DNA of 64,000 nt. Origin: an uncultured Erythrobacter sp. GTDB lineage: Bacteria > Pseudomonadota > Alphaproteobacteria > Sphingomonadales > Sphingomonadaceae. The translations under genes were made by a program, and so were the position numbers. The stretch lies in NCBI RefSeq assembly GCF_947502395.1, contig NZ_CANMZM010000001.1, forward strand, positions 992,001 through 1,056,000, read 5' to 3'. The notes under the pieces were generated by a model. That model did no database searches. It was not told where the DNA came from and worked only from the letters and a program-made list of their open reading frames with translations. This document shows, piece by piece, positions 51,315-60,900 of the stretch (the stretch's first letter is position 1; every line of letters starts with the position of its first letter).

Positions 51315-51836
51315 ATGGCAGGTTTGGGGCGAACGCACGGAATTGGCAAAGTGACGCTCGCTATTGGAGCCGTTAGTATTTCAGCTTGTACGGTCTCCAC
51401 TCCCGCTACGCTTACTTCGACACAAAACTCGCCCCAAACGCTCTCAAGCGTGGAGTTGCTGAACGAAGAGGATGAAGCCGGCCTACGCGCTCAGCTTTTG
51501 GACGAGCTCACTGGGTCATTCGCGAACCGCGGCATAGGGGTCGAAAACGGGGCTGCTTTTATCGTAGATTTCTCAGTCTCACAGCGCGAAGCCAGAGTGG
51601 GGATCCAAGAGGTTTCCGAAGACGCTGGAACGGGCAAGGCAATCGAGCCCACATTCCGCTCCCGCTGGTACCACAAATGCAAGCCTTCCCGTGTGAGCGC
51701 TAGCCTTGTGATCTACGCTCGCGATAGCGGTGCGGTTCAGAATAAATCCTCTGGCGAGTTTCTCACCTGTCCCGATGACCTTTCGCAGCTTGGCGATCTG
51801 GCCCAATTGCTGGTCGATGGTGCGGTTGCCAACTGA
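51315..51836 (+). CDS. Putative lipoprotein, unrecognised family
   Basis: A 173-residue protein. A hydrophobic N-terminal stretch VTLAIGAVSISACTVSTP contains a lipobox-like ISAC, so lipidation at the Cys near residue 25 is plausible. The rest is acidic and mixed (NEEDEAGLRAQLLDELTGSF), with two later Cys (YHKCKPS, LTCPDD) that could pair. I do not recognise a domain. It lies 28 nt after the OmpR-type regulator and converges on the CHASE2 kinase with 12 nt between stops, so it may be part of the same signalling system. Confidence 0.6.
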   Translation: MAGLGRTHGIGKVTLAIGAVSISACTVSTPATLTSTQNSPQTLSSVELLNEEDEAGLRAQLLDELTGSFANRGIGVENGAAFIVDFSVSQREARVGIQEVSEDAGTGKAIEPTFRSRWYHKCKPSRVSASLVIYARDSGAVQNKSSGEFLTCPDDLSQLGDLAQLLVDGAVAN

Positions 51837-51848
51837 GAGCGTTTGCAC

Positions 51849-54035
51849 TCAACCGTAGGGCAAAGTGACCACAAATTTGGTGCCCTCGCCCTGATTGCTT
51901 TCCACCACAATCGTACCCTCGTGCCGGTCAACCACTTGCTTCACATAGGCTAGGCCCAGCCCCGAGCTTGGCCCTGCGCTGGTGTCGCGCGCGCCAAAAC
52001 GGACAAAGGGCTGGGAGCGGCGTTCGGGTGAAAGGCCGGGACCTTTATCCGCAACGCTGATTGAGAAGTTCTCGTCACCGCCGGGCTCTAGACTCATGGT
52101 GACCTGCGAACCCTCTGGCGAGAATTTGACCGCATTGCTGATCAAGTTGTCGAGCATCCTTGCAATTGCAAAGGCATCAAGCCTGGCAAAGATCGGCTCA
52201 TCGCTCGGCTTGTACGAGACCTTCATGTTCTTGCGACGTGCCAGCGGATAGGCGCGGTCGGACGCCTCCTGGATAACGGAGTTGAGCTCAGTCTCTTCGC
52301 GCTCCACCCCTTCATTGGTGAGACGTGCAATCTGCACAAAATCCTCTGTCAGCTTAAGGGTTCGGCGCGCCTGAACTTCTATCCGTGCAAAGCGATCATC
52401 AGGGGCAAGGCCGGCGTCGGATTGTTTTGCAAGGCTGATGATCGAGACCTGCGGGGAGCGCATGTCGTGAGACAAAAACTCGAGCGTTTCGCGCCTTTGC
52501 CGTTCAGCCTCTTTGAGCTCGGTGACCTCCCGTAAGGAAAATACCTGGCTCCCTACGTCGGGATCAAGATCCGCCGACGCCAGCCAAAAGGTGCGACCAT
52601 CACCAAGATTGATCTCATTCCGGTCTTCGTTGAATTCTGCTCCGGCAGACTCGAGCAGTTGCGGCAATTCATACCCCTGAACCGTGCCCATTGGACCAAA
52701 CAAGCTTTCTGCAGCCGCATTGCCCATGGTGATCGAGCCATCGCCATCGGTCACCAGCATAGCATCGGGCGAGGCGTTGATCACGTCCTGGATCAGCTTG
52801 AGATTGCCCGAAACACCTTTGGTGAGGCGCTTGAGAAGAGCAACTTGCTGCGCCACCACGTCGAAGCCTTCGGCGCTTTGTGCTCTGGGCATGTTGGCAA
52901 GCTCGCGCAATTGTGCCGCTTCACTCTCGAGAAAGCGGCTTACTGATGCAAGGCGACGCCATCCCCACAACGGATAAGCGATCACAATCGCCAGCAAAGC
53001 TCCACCCACAGGCAGCCAGAGGTTGGACACGATGAGCGAGAGAAATGCGACCGCGAAGAGCCCTGCGATAAGCGCAAGCGTAACGGCCAAAGCAGCGCGC
53101 GGCGAAAGACGCCAAAAGCTTGCAAAGAGGATGACAATTGCGAGGATTTGCAGTGCCAGCGTCGTCGCGCCACTAGCACGTTCAATCAGATTGTCGGTGA
53201 GCATCGCGCTGGTGAGGTGCCCTTGCATCTCCACCCCTGTGAGAATTCGCCCGGCATAGGCTGGCACTGAGTAACGATCCCCTAGGCCAGGCGATGTCGC
53301 CCCCACAAAAACGATGGCATCCTCAAAAAACTCTCGCGGGGCGCTGCCTGAGAGCACAGCTGCCGCTGAGATGGAGCGGATTGCTCCTTGCGAGCCATAG
53401 CGCACAATAACTGTCTCTGGCGCAGTATCGCCGCCCCAAGGCTTCTCTTCGGCCACCGATAACGTCGCGAGCGACAAATGTGGGAACACCTCACTATCAA
53501 TGTTGCGTGACAACTCAAACCGCCGCGCCACGCCATCTTCGTCAGGGAACAGCGCGACATGGCCGGATGCGGCGGAATTGGCGCGAAGAAGCGCGAGTGG
53601 ATAGAGCGGAACTTCACCGTTTATCGCGTTGGGCTTGGGCGCAAAACTGTGTGGCAGGATGACTTTGTTGCTGGAAGCCAAGGCGTCGGCCAATGCTGCA
53701 TCGCTCTCCTCATTACTGGGCTCAACAAACAGCACATCATAAGCAATTGCGCGCGGCTCGTAAGAATTGATCCGATTGATCAGTTCAGCGTGAGTCTCGC
53801 GACTCCACGGCCATGCGCCAAGCTGATCGAGCGACGGGTCATCGATTTCAACGAGGATAATCGCAGGATCGATTTCCGGCGTGTTGAACTGCCCTTCAAG
53901 GTCAAGGAGGAAGAGATCAAACCGCTCAACCCAGTCGCGCTGCTGAGCCGCGATTAGCAGCGCCAACATTGCCACAAACAGCACCAGCCATTCGGCAATC
54001 AGGCGCGATTTGAGCAGGGCAGGATGGGGCTGCAA
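51849..54035 (-). CDS. CHASE2-PAS sensor histidine kinase
   Basis: A 728-residue inner-membrane kinase. One membrane segment at about 12-29 precedes a periplasmic CHASE2 domain (about 35-290: IILVEIDDPSLDQLGAWPWS, AIAYDVLFVEP), then three more segments (about 290-365), a PAS-like region (about 415-510, SPDAMLVTDGDGSITMGNAA), HisKA with His523 in EFLSHDMRSPQ, and HATPase (NLISNAVKFSP, ADKGPGLSP, SSGLGLAYVKQVVD). It shares the CHASE2 plan with the phosphatase at 12762 but has a kinase output. Nine nt after the LysM-FecR gene, so probably co-transcribed. The likely response regulator is the OmpR-type protein at 50585. Confidence 0.9.
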   Translation of the reverse strand: MQPHPALLKSRLIAEWLVLFVAMLALLIAAQQRDWVERFDLFLLDLEGQFNTPEIDPAIILVEIDDPSLDQLGAWPWSRETHAELINRINSYEPRAIAYDVLFVEPSNEESDAALADALASSNKVILPHSFAPKPNAINGEVPLYPLALLRANSAASGHVALFPDEDGVARRFELSRNIDSEVFPHLSLATLSVAEEKPWGGDTAPETVIVRYGSQGAIRSISAAAVLSGSAPREFFEDAIVFVGATSPGLGDRYSVPAYAGRILTGVEMQGHLTSAMLTDNLIERASGATTLALQILAIVILFASFWRLSPRAALAVTLALIAGLFAVAFLSLIVSNLWLPVGGALLAIVIAYPLWGWRRLASVSRFLESEAAQLRELANMPRAQSAEGFDVVAQQVALLKRLTKGVSGNLKLIQDVINASPDAMLVTDGDGSITMGNAAAESLFGPMGTVQGYELPQLLESAGAEFNEDRNEINLGDGRTFWLASADLDPDVGSQVFSLREVTELKEAERQRRETLEFLSHDMRSPQVSIISLAKQSDAGLAPDDRFARIEVQARRTLKLTEDFVQIARLTNEGVEREETELNSVIQEASDRAYPLARRKNMKVSYKPSDEPIFARLDAFAIARMLDNLISNAVKFSPEGSQVTMSLEPGGDENFSISVADKGPGLSPERRSQPFVRFGARDTSAGPSSGLGLAYVKQVVDRHEGTIVVESNQGEGTKFVVTLPYG

Positions 54036-54043
54036 TCTCGGCT

Positions 54044-55360
54044 CTATTCGCTGACGGTCAGGTCACGGGCCTCGGTCCACACCTTGATGACTTCGCCTTC
54101 ATCAATCACCGAAGTCGCCACGCGCCAGCTGTAGATGCCCGGTGCAAGATCGCTGAGGTAGATCCCCGGCGCATCAAGCCCCACCTCATCCACGATCAGC
54201 GTGTCTGGCGCATCCTTGGGCCACATTTGAAACGCGGTGTAGCTTGGCCCGGCACCTTCGGGCAGCCATGCGAACTTATACGCATCAGCAAAAGGCGCAG
54301 GCTCAGCGGCGACAGAGGTCCCCACCCGCTTGCGACGGAAGGAGGCGTCTTCCCCTTGCCAGAAGCCCTCAAGCCCGCTTGCTGCAATCGCACGTGTGCG
54401 CACAGAATAGCGACCATCATCCACATCAAAGAATTCGATATTGAGCTCCGATGACACCTGCTCATCGATGACATCGGTAAAGGTCACATCGCTCGCAATC
54501 TGCGTGCGATAGGCAGTGGCACCGGTCAGCGGCGTGATCGAAAAGGCAACTGTCTCACCCGTCTGAGTGGCGCTGCGGCCTGAGATTTCGGGAGCAATCA
54601 GCAAGTCTTCAGGCTCCCCAAGACCACTCGGGTTGCTGGCAACGCCCTTCCCCGCTTCGGCGGCAACCGCCGCACCGTCTGCGGAAATCTCCACCAACCC
54701 CTCAGTCACCTCGGTCAAAGCAAGCGCGCTGGCCTCATCATAGCCAACGCGGAACTCGGTCCCGCGCACAGCGGTCACCGCAATAGGAGTGCCAGTGCGA
54801 AAGCGTTCGCCATCCCGCAGCTTGGGAGCCGTTATCTCACCGCGACCCTTAAGCACACGCAGATCCACATCAAGCGACTGGTCGATCCGATAACGTCGAG
54901 CTCGCCTGATCTGCACCCGCGAATTGGAAGGAAGAGAGACCGCTGTCCTACCCTCTCCCTGAAGCGAGATAAAGGAGCGTTCACCAGTCGAAATGATGGA
55001 ATTCTGAGGGACCTGCTGAGCCCGTTGAGGAGCCTGCTCGCGGCCGTTCTGCGCAATGGTCACTTGGCCTGTAAAGAACGCCACCCGCAAAGTCACCGGA
55101 TCCCATTTCAACAACGATCGGGGCACATCGATGACAGCACCCACAGGGATCGCGCGCGCATTGGAAATGCGATTGAAACGCTGCACCCGCAAGGCCGCCT
55201 CTTCCGAAACGAAATACTCCTGCGCCAGACCATAAAGCGTATCGCCCGCTTCCATAGTGTAAGCGACCGAACCATCGTCTTGAGCATGCACCGGGCTTGC
55301 CAAGGCAACCCCAGCTGCCATGCCAATGGTGATGAATGTGCCGAACTTTTTGAGCGCCAT
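54044..55360 (-). CDS. Periplasmic LysM-FecR-domain protein
   Basis: A 438-residue exported protein (signal peptide MALKKFGTFITIG to VHAQ). A LysM domain (about 31-80: YTMEAGDTLYGLAQEYFVSE) should bind peptidoglycan. A FecR domain (about 95-235: ISLQGEGRTAVSLPSNSRVQ, VTAVRGTEFRVGYDEA) and a C-terminal region (about 260-438) of two fibronectin-like segments follow (FSITPLTGATAYRTQIASD, LAPGIYSWRVATSVID). It is not an anti-sigma FecR: no cytoplasmic N-terminus, no ECF sigma nearby. Anchored to the wall, it may present a signal to the CHASE2 kinase encoded nine nt downstream; that link is inferred from the operon. Confidence 0.88.
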   Translation of the reverse strand: MALKKFGTFITIGMAAGVALASPVHAQDDGSVAYTMEAGDTLYGLAQEYFVSEEAALRVQRFNRISNARAIPVGAVIDVPRSLLKWDPVTLRVAFFTGQVTIAQNGREQAPQRAQQVPQNSIISTGERSFISLQGEGRTAVSLPSNSRVQIRRARRYRIDQSLDVDLRVLKGRGEITAPKLRDGERFRTGTPIAVTAVRGTEFRVGYDEASALALTEVTEGLVEISADGAAVAAEAGKGVASNPSGLGEPEDLLIAPEISGRSATQTGETVAFSITPLTGATAYRTQIASDVTFTDVIDEQVSSELNIEFFDVDDGRYSVRTRAIAASGLEGFWQGEDASFRRKRVGTSVAAEPAPFADAYKFAWLPEGAGPSYTAFQMWPKDAPDTLIVDEVGLDAPGIYLSDLAPGIYSWRVATSVIDEGEVIKVWTEARDLTVSE

Positions 55361-55613
55361 ATGCTCCCCTCAGCGTATTTCTGTTCCGAACAGGTCTACC
55401 TTTAGCGCAATCCGTACGCGACACAAAAAAGCCAGACAGTGAACGATCTGAGATTTTACAAGGTTTTGCCAGTATTCAGGCAGATAGCCCAGAGATACTG
55501 AGCCCATAACTTGGCCCATCCGATGAATATCACTTGCCCGCGCCTGAACTCATCAGGCAAGGCGGTTTGCATAGAAAAAATCCGAAATCACTTATCACTG
55601 GAAAGCCAAACCC

Positions 55614-56831
55614 ATGTTTTCACCGCCTGAAGAGAGGCAAGCGCGCGAAGGCGTTCAAGGTTACATGACCGAAGAACGCAAGATGATGCAGCGAATGGCC
55701 CGCGAGTTCGCTCGCGAGGAGGTGCTGCCCATCGCGAATGAACTTGACCCCATCCAAGGCGACATCCCCGATGAGCTGATCCAGAAGATGGGCGAGCTTG
55801 GCTTTTTCGGCATCATGATACCGGAGGAATTGGGCGGGCTTGGCCTTGGCTGTTTTGAATACTGCCTCGCCGCCGAAGAACTAGCGGGCGCATGGATGAG
55901 CGTGTCTTCGCTGCTTGCTCGGGCTAACACCTTCTACAAATCGGTCCCCGGCGCGACCGAGGAAGAGCGCAATGAGCGGATCGCTTTGATGGCCAAGGGC
56001 AAATATATGGGCGCAGTCGCTTTATCAGAACCCGGCGCAGGCTCGGACGCGGCTGCCGTTGCTCTCAAAGCGGTTCGCGAAGACGATGAGTGGGTGCTCA
56101 CCGGCTCAAAATATTGGTGCACCTTCGCCGACCGTGCAGACTTCATCCAGGTTGTCGCCCGCACAGGTGCCGAAGAAGGCGCGCCGCGTCACGCTGGGAT
56201 GACCCTGATCCCGGTTGAAAAGCCTCGCGGTGAATTCCTCGAAGGGCTCTCCGGATCACCCATCCCCAAGATCGGATATTTCGGTTGGAAGACCTTTGAG
56301 CTCGCCTTCGACAAGGTCCGCGTCCCGGTTTACGAGCGCGATTTGAAGAATGAAGGCCGCGGGTTCTATGGTGTCGTCTCCGGCCTGGAGATCGCCCGCG
56401 CCCACACGGCGGCCCGCTCGATCGGTCTCGCACAAATGGCGCTCGACACAGCGATTGCATACGCCAAGGAGCGCGAGCAATTCGGCCAACCCATCAGCAA
56501 CTTTCAAGCGATCCGCTTCAAAGTTGCGACCATGGCGACCGAAGTCGAAGCCGCGCGCCAATTGATGTATCACGTCTGCACCGAAATCGACTCTGGCCGC
56601 CGCTGCGATCAGGAAGCCTCAATGGTCAAATATTATGCCGCTGAGATGGCCGAGCGCGTAACCAGCGAGGCGCTACAAATCTTAGGGGGCGCAGGATACA
56701 CCACGCACTATCCGGTAGAGCGGTGCTGGCGCGATGCACGCCTGACCAAGATATTTGAAGGCTCTTCAGAGATCCAACAACGGATCATTTCTGACACCAT
56801 CTTTGGAAAGCCGGTAACGCCCAAATTCTAA
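55614..56831 (+). CDS. Acyl-CoA dehydrogenase
   Basis: A 405-residue FAD enzyme of fatty-acid beta-oxidation. Diagnostic segments are GFFGIMIPEELGGLGLGCFE, GAVALSEPGAGSDAAAV (FAD contact), RKQF-like KEREQFGQPISNFQAIRFKV, LQILGGAGYTTHYPVERCWR and KIFEGSSEIQQRII, where Glu382 is the likely catalytic base. Length and motifs are normal. It is transcribed away from the LysM-FecR gene, with about 250 nt between. It is followed by a dienoyl-CoA-reductase-like SDR, suggesting a beta-oxidation pair. Confidence 0.92.
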   Translation: MFSPPEERQAREGVQGYMTEERKMMQRMAREFAREEVLPIANELDPIQGDIPDELIQKMGELGFFGIMIPEELGGLGLGCFEYCLAAEELAGAWMSVSSLLARANTFYKSVPGATEEERNERIALMAKGKYMGAVALSEPGAGSDAAAVALKAVREDDEWVLTGSKYWCTFADRADFIQVVARTGAEEGAPRHAGMTLIPVEKPRGEFLEGLSGSPIPKIGYFGWKTFELAFDKVRVPVYERDLKNEGRGFYGVVSGLEIARAHTAARSIGLAQMALDTAIAYAKEREQFGQPISNFQAIRFKVATMATEVEAARQLMYHVCTEIDSGRRCDQEASMVKYYAAEMAERVTSEALQILGGAGYTTHYPVERCWRDARLTKIFEGSSEIQQRIISDTIFGKPVTPKF

Positions 56832-56917
56832 ACGGTCAGCGGCAAGGCACAATTAGTCGGGAACCATTTCAAGGCTTTGGGCTATCTTTCTCATAAGCAC
56901 ATTGAGGAAGAGAGATT

Positions 56918-57721
56918 ATGACCGAACATGCGGGCAAGACGGTTTTCATCACCGGCGGGACAAGCGGGATCAATCTCGGGATTGCCAAGGGGTTTGCTCG
57001 CGAAGGCGCGAATGTTGCAGTGATCGGCCGCGACCCGGACCGCGCCGCAAATGCAGAGGCCGAGATCAAGGCCGAATGCACTGATGACGGCGATGCCATG
57101 GGCTTCTCCTGCGATGTGCGCGACTACGATGCAGTCGAAGGAGCGCTCGCTAGAGTCGCCGAAGCATACGGTTCGATTGATGTCCTTGTTGCGGGTGCTG
57201 CCGGAAACTTCTACGCACCGCTCCTGGGTATGTCGCCCAATGCCTTCCGTACTGTGGTCGATATTGACCTGTTCGGCACATTCAACGCGTTCCGGGCGAG
57301 CTATCCCTACCTGACCAAGCCCGGTGCTTCGCTGATCGCGATATCTGCCGGGCAAGCGGACCGGGCAAGCGCAATGCAGGCCCATGCCTGCGCGGCCAAG
57401 GCGGGCGTCAACCAATTGACCAAAGTCTGCGCGGTCGAATGGGGTCCAGCGGGCGTGCGCGCCAACATCATCTCGCCAGGAGGAATTGCCGACACCGTGG
57501 GCGTCCAATTCCTCAGCAAAGACCCGACCAAATTTGATGAAGCGATCAACCGCATTCCGGGCAAACGCCTAGGTACCGTCGATGAAATCGCCGATGCGGC
57601 GAAGTTTCTAAGCTCAGATGCAGCGCGCTATATCAATGGCCAAGTGATCTATGTCGATGGCGGATTGTACGCAGGCGATGCCAGCACTGACTGCCTCAAC
57701 CCGCCGCCACGGGAAAAATAG
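56918..57721 (+). CDS. SDR of the 2,4-dienoyl-CoA reductase type (lacks classic Tyr)
   Basis: A 267-residue short-chain dehydrogenase/reductase. Coenzyme motif VFITGGTSGINLGIAKGF (TGGxxGI). The active-site segment reads MQAHACAAKAGVNQLTK: the usual Tyr of YxxxK is His, as in peroxisomal/bacterial 2,4-dienoyl-CoA reductases, whose FNAF-like stretch (PNAFRTVVDIDLFGTF) and VEWGPAGVRAN it also shares. These reduce 2,4-dienoyl-CoA with NADPH during oxidation of unsaturated fatty acids, which fits the acyl-CoA dehydrogenase just upstream. Strong ribosome site (GAGGAAGAGAG). Confidence 0.8.
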   Translation: MTEHAGKTVFITGGTSGINLGIAKGFAREGANVAVIGRDPDRAANAEAEIKAECTDDGDAMGFSCDVRDYDAVEGALARVAEAYGSIDVLVAGAAGNFYAPLLGMSPNAFRTVVDIDLFGTFNAFRASYPYLTKPGASLIAISAGQADRASAMQAHACAAKAGVNQLTKVCAVEWGPAGVRANIISPGGIADTVGVQFLSKDPTKFDEAINRIPGKRLGTVDEIADAAKFLSSDAARYINGQVIYVDGGLYAGDASTDCLNPPPREK

Positions 57722-57978
57722 GCGCAGGGAAGCGGCAACATTGAACGTCCAGTTTTCCTACTTTCCCTGCCAGCGTTAGAAGAGCCCATGACCGTTTCGC
57801 GCTCAAGCCTCTATAATCGTCTTTTTCGATCAAAACATGCTCGACTGATCGAACGGTTTTAATCGCTTAGATAGTGTCTCAAGTGTCTCACGAACAGATG
57901 CGCGGTGGTGCCGGTGCTTTGTCCCTATGGGCTGATCCGGGTCAGGCCGTCCTTTTCTTGGAGTGAAGGCTGCAGTCG

Positions 57979-60900
57979 CTATGCACCGCAGTCTTCGCCC
58001 TCCTCGCAGGACTGGTCTTCGGCGACCCAGAAGTCTTCATTACCCGCCCCCGTAACCGGATCGTCGATGAGAGGATCATCTTCGAAATCGGCTTGCGGCG
58101 TGAGATTGATCAACCCGCCGTCAAGTGGTCCCTCGGGACGCACGTCATCCGGAGCGAGGCCTTCATCGATCAAATCGCGTGTTTCCACTTCGCCGCCGTC
58201 TCCGCTCGGCTCCTGCGGTGGCGGTGGCGGAGGTGGAGGCGGAGGTGGAGGTGGAGGTGGAGGTGAAGGGGGAGGCGGCGGTGGTGGTGGTGGTGCCACT
58301 ACCAAACCACACGAAGCTGGGTCCGCAATTATGCAGCCATTGATTGTGGAGGCATCAGCAGGCGTGCTGCCAATGTCAGTCAGCGGAATTGCATCCACGC
58401 CAGTCGCCCCGGCGACAATACCGTTGATCACAATCGGCTGGTCTGTCGATCCGCCAGTTGTGATCGTGAGAGAATTGACTTCAAACCCTCGCCGATCATC
58501 GAAATCGGTCCCAGGAGCCGTGTTCTGAATGAACACATCACTTGCGGTGGTTTCAATCAGGAGGGAGTCAGCGCGGATAACACCATCAGGCCGATTCACG
58601 CCGTCGCTATCCTCAAGTCGCGTGTCGATGTCAGCGACGCTAAGCCCATCGATATCGATCAAGGCCTGGTCGGTCGCCGCGACGAAATCCGTTGCAAAAA
58701 TCGCGAGATCGCCGGACAAACCGCCATTAGGATCAAGCACAAAGACCCCACCATTCGCGGTGTCGATCCTGACAAGATTGAATGCGTCGAGAGTGACTGC
58801 GGTAGTAACAAGCGCACCAGAAACGTTCACATTGCCAATCACTTCGATATCGCCGTCTGCGGTAAAGCTCAGCTCGCCGGACTGCCCAAAGTTCTGCCCA
58901 AAGCTGCTCGAACTGTCCCCGGCGGTCACATCAATTTGATCCAGTGTGATCAACGCGTCCAGAGCGCTTCCGTTGGAGAAAGCTGTAAAGCTGAGATCGC
59001 CAGCAGACCGGATCCGCGACAATTCGAAATTGTCGATCTGGTAGGGGTTATTGTCATTGCTAACCCCGCCAATAACCATGTCGCCAAAGGTTTCAAACAC
59101 AATCGAGCTGGTTTGGGTGGCATCGCCGATGATGCTGTCATCGCCGAGCGCAACATCACCGGAAAGGACGTTGATCGTCTCACCCCTCGCAGAACCATTG
59201 ATCGCATCGAACACGCCACCTGCATCAATTGCAAGAGCTTCGACCGCATCAGCCGAGCCCTCGATCTCAACGCGGCTTGCAGCAAACAGATTTACATTGG
59301 TCCCTTGCGCATCATTGACGAGAAGATCGCCATTGCTGCTTTCAAGAGTAACGTCCCCAGTTGCAATTGCGACCACTGCCTCAAGAGTGCCTTGCGTGGA
59401 GACAAGCACATCTCCGTCATTCGCGTTTGCATTGACTGTCAGGCTTGTACTCGAAGCGATATCGATCGCAGTGCCCTCGGCCGTCAACAGGCCATCGATC
59501 ACGGCATCGGCAACAGTAACAGGGCCTCCATTGGCGAGAAGACTGGCTTCCGGGGCTGTCAGTGTCCCCAGATCAATCTCTCCGGGCAGCCCAATGGTAA
59601 TGGGCCCACCCGCGCCCCCGCCAGTTCCGCCTGCGGAGCCCGCGACCATGTCGACAGCTCCATCGGCGGTGAGTGTGGTTCCTGTGATGAAAGTCTCGGA
59701 AAGCAGATCAACCGTGGACCCTGCCACCAGCGAAACGAAGTCAATCGAGAGGGCCGACACATCAACCAGGCCCCCTGCACTCGAATTGCCCAGGTCCGCT
59801 GCGTCCGCGACATCAATGACAATGTCACCGTCAGTGATGATTGAGTTGAGGCCGGTTGTTATACTTCCATCGCCCGTCGCGAAGAAACTGCCGTCCGCCT
59901 CTGCATGGTCGACGTCGATGTTACCCGGTGCAGTGATAGTGATATCGCCGCCGGCCATTGTGTCCAGTAAGGTCACCGCACCAATGGTTGCAGTGACATC
60001 CACATCACCGCCTGCATCGATCGCGTCGATTGCGACCATGCTACCGGTGATAGAGGTATCCCCGCCGCTGATTGCGCCAAGCAAAGTGGGGGCACCTGCC
60101 GCGTCGATTGTAATAAAGTCGACAGCGTTGACGATGCCAAAGGTGGCATCACCATCGCTTGCCGTGGCCGTGATAGAACCGCCAGAATTCACATCTCCGA
60201 TCGCGATATCGAGCGCCTCAAGGGTCACATTGCCGTCGCTGTTGATGTCTCCTGGACCACCGTTGGAAGCAATGGAACCGCTGCTTGCATCAAGGTCGAT
60301 CGCATTGGTGGAATCGAGGCCATCAAAGAAGATGTCAGAATCACTGCTGATGATGATGTCGTCGGCTACAACGAAACCAACAGCGACCGATCCGCCGCTG
60401 ATAAATGCCTCACCCGATGAATCGATATCGCGAATGTCAACCAAATCGCCATCAACGCTGACAGTGCCGCCGATGATATTGCCCCCGTTGACCGCGCCAA
60501 AACCGCTGACCGAAACGTCACTTCCATCAAGGAAGCCATAGAAGATGTTGGCACCGTCAAGGCTGATAATGCCGCCAACGCTGGAGAAATCGAGGGATAC
60601 GTCACCATTCGCCGACAGGATGACATCGGAGGGCGAGAATGCATCGCCAATACTGATGCTGTCTCCAGCAAACAGGTCAATGCTGCTAGCGCCCTGTCTG
60701 AAGAATCCGGCGGTGAAGCTTCCGGGAACTTCATATGAGCCCGCGCCAGCCCCAATGTTCTCGACCGTGGTCAAGTCACCCGAAGTGTCAATTCCGCCGA
60801 CCGAAATGGAATCCCCGACGGTGATCCCGATATCATTGCCGCTCGTAAGAATGCCGCTGCCTAAAACACTGCCCGCAGCCAGGATCTGTATCTGATCCGC

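Noticed and set aside
57724..57770. Terminator after the SDR gene (GCAGGGAA/TTCCCTGC)
   Set aside because: Only an 8-bp stem with a loop above 30 nt and no T run.
57873..57890. Tandem AGTGTCTCA repeat as binding site
   Set aside because: Only two copies in a non-promoter position between the SDR gene and the exoprotein stop; may be chance.
59051..60541. 496-codon plus-strand open frame
   Set aside because: Antisense shadow of the second exoprotein; low-complexity Ser/Pro/Ala composition without any family pattern.
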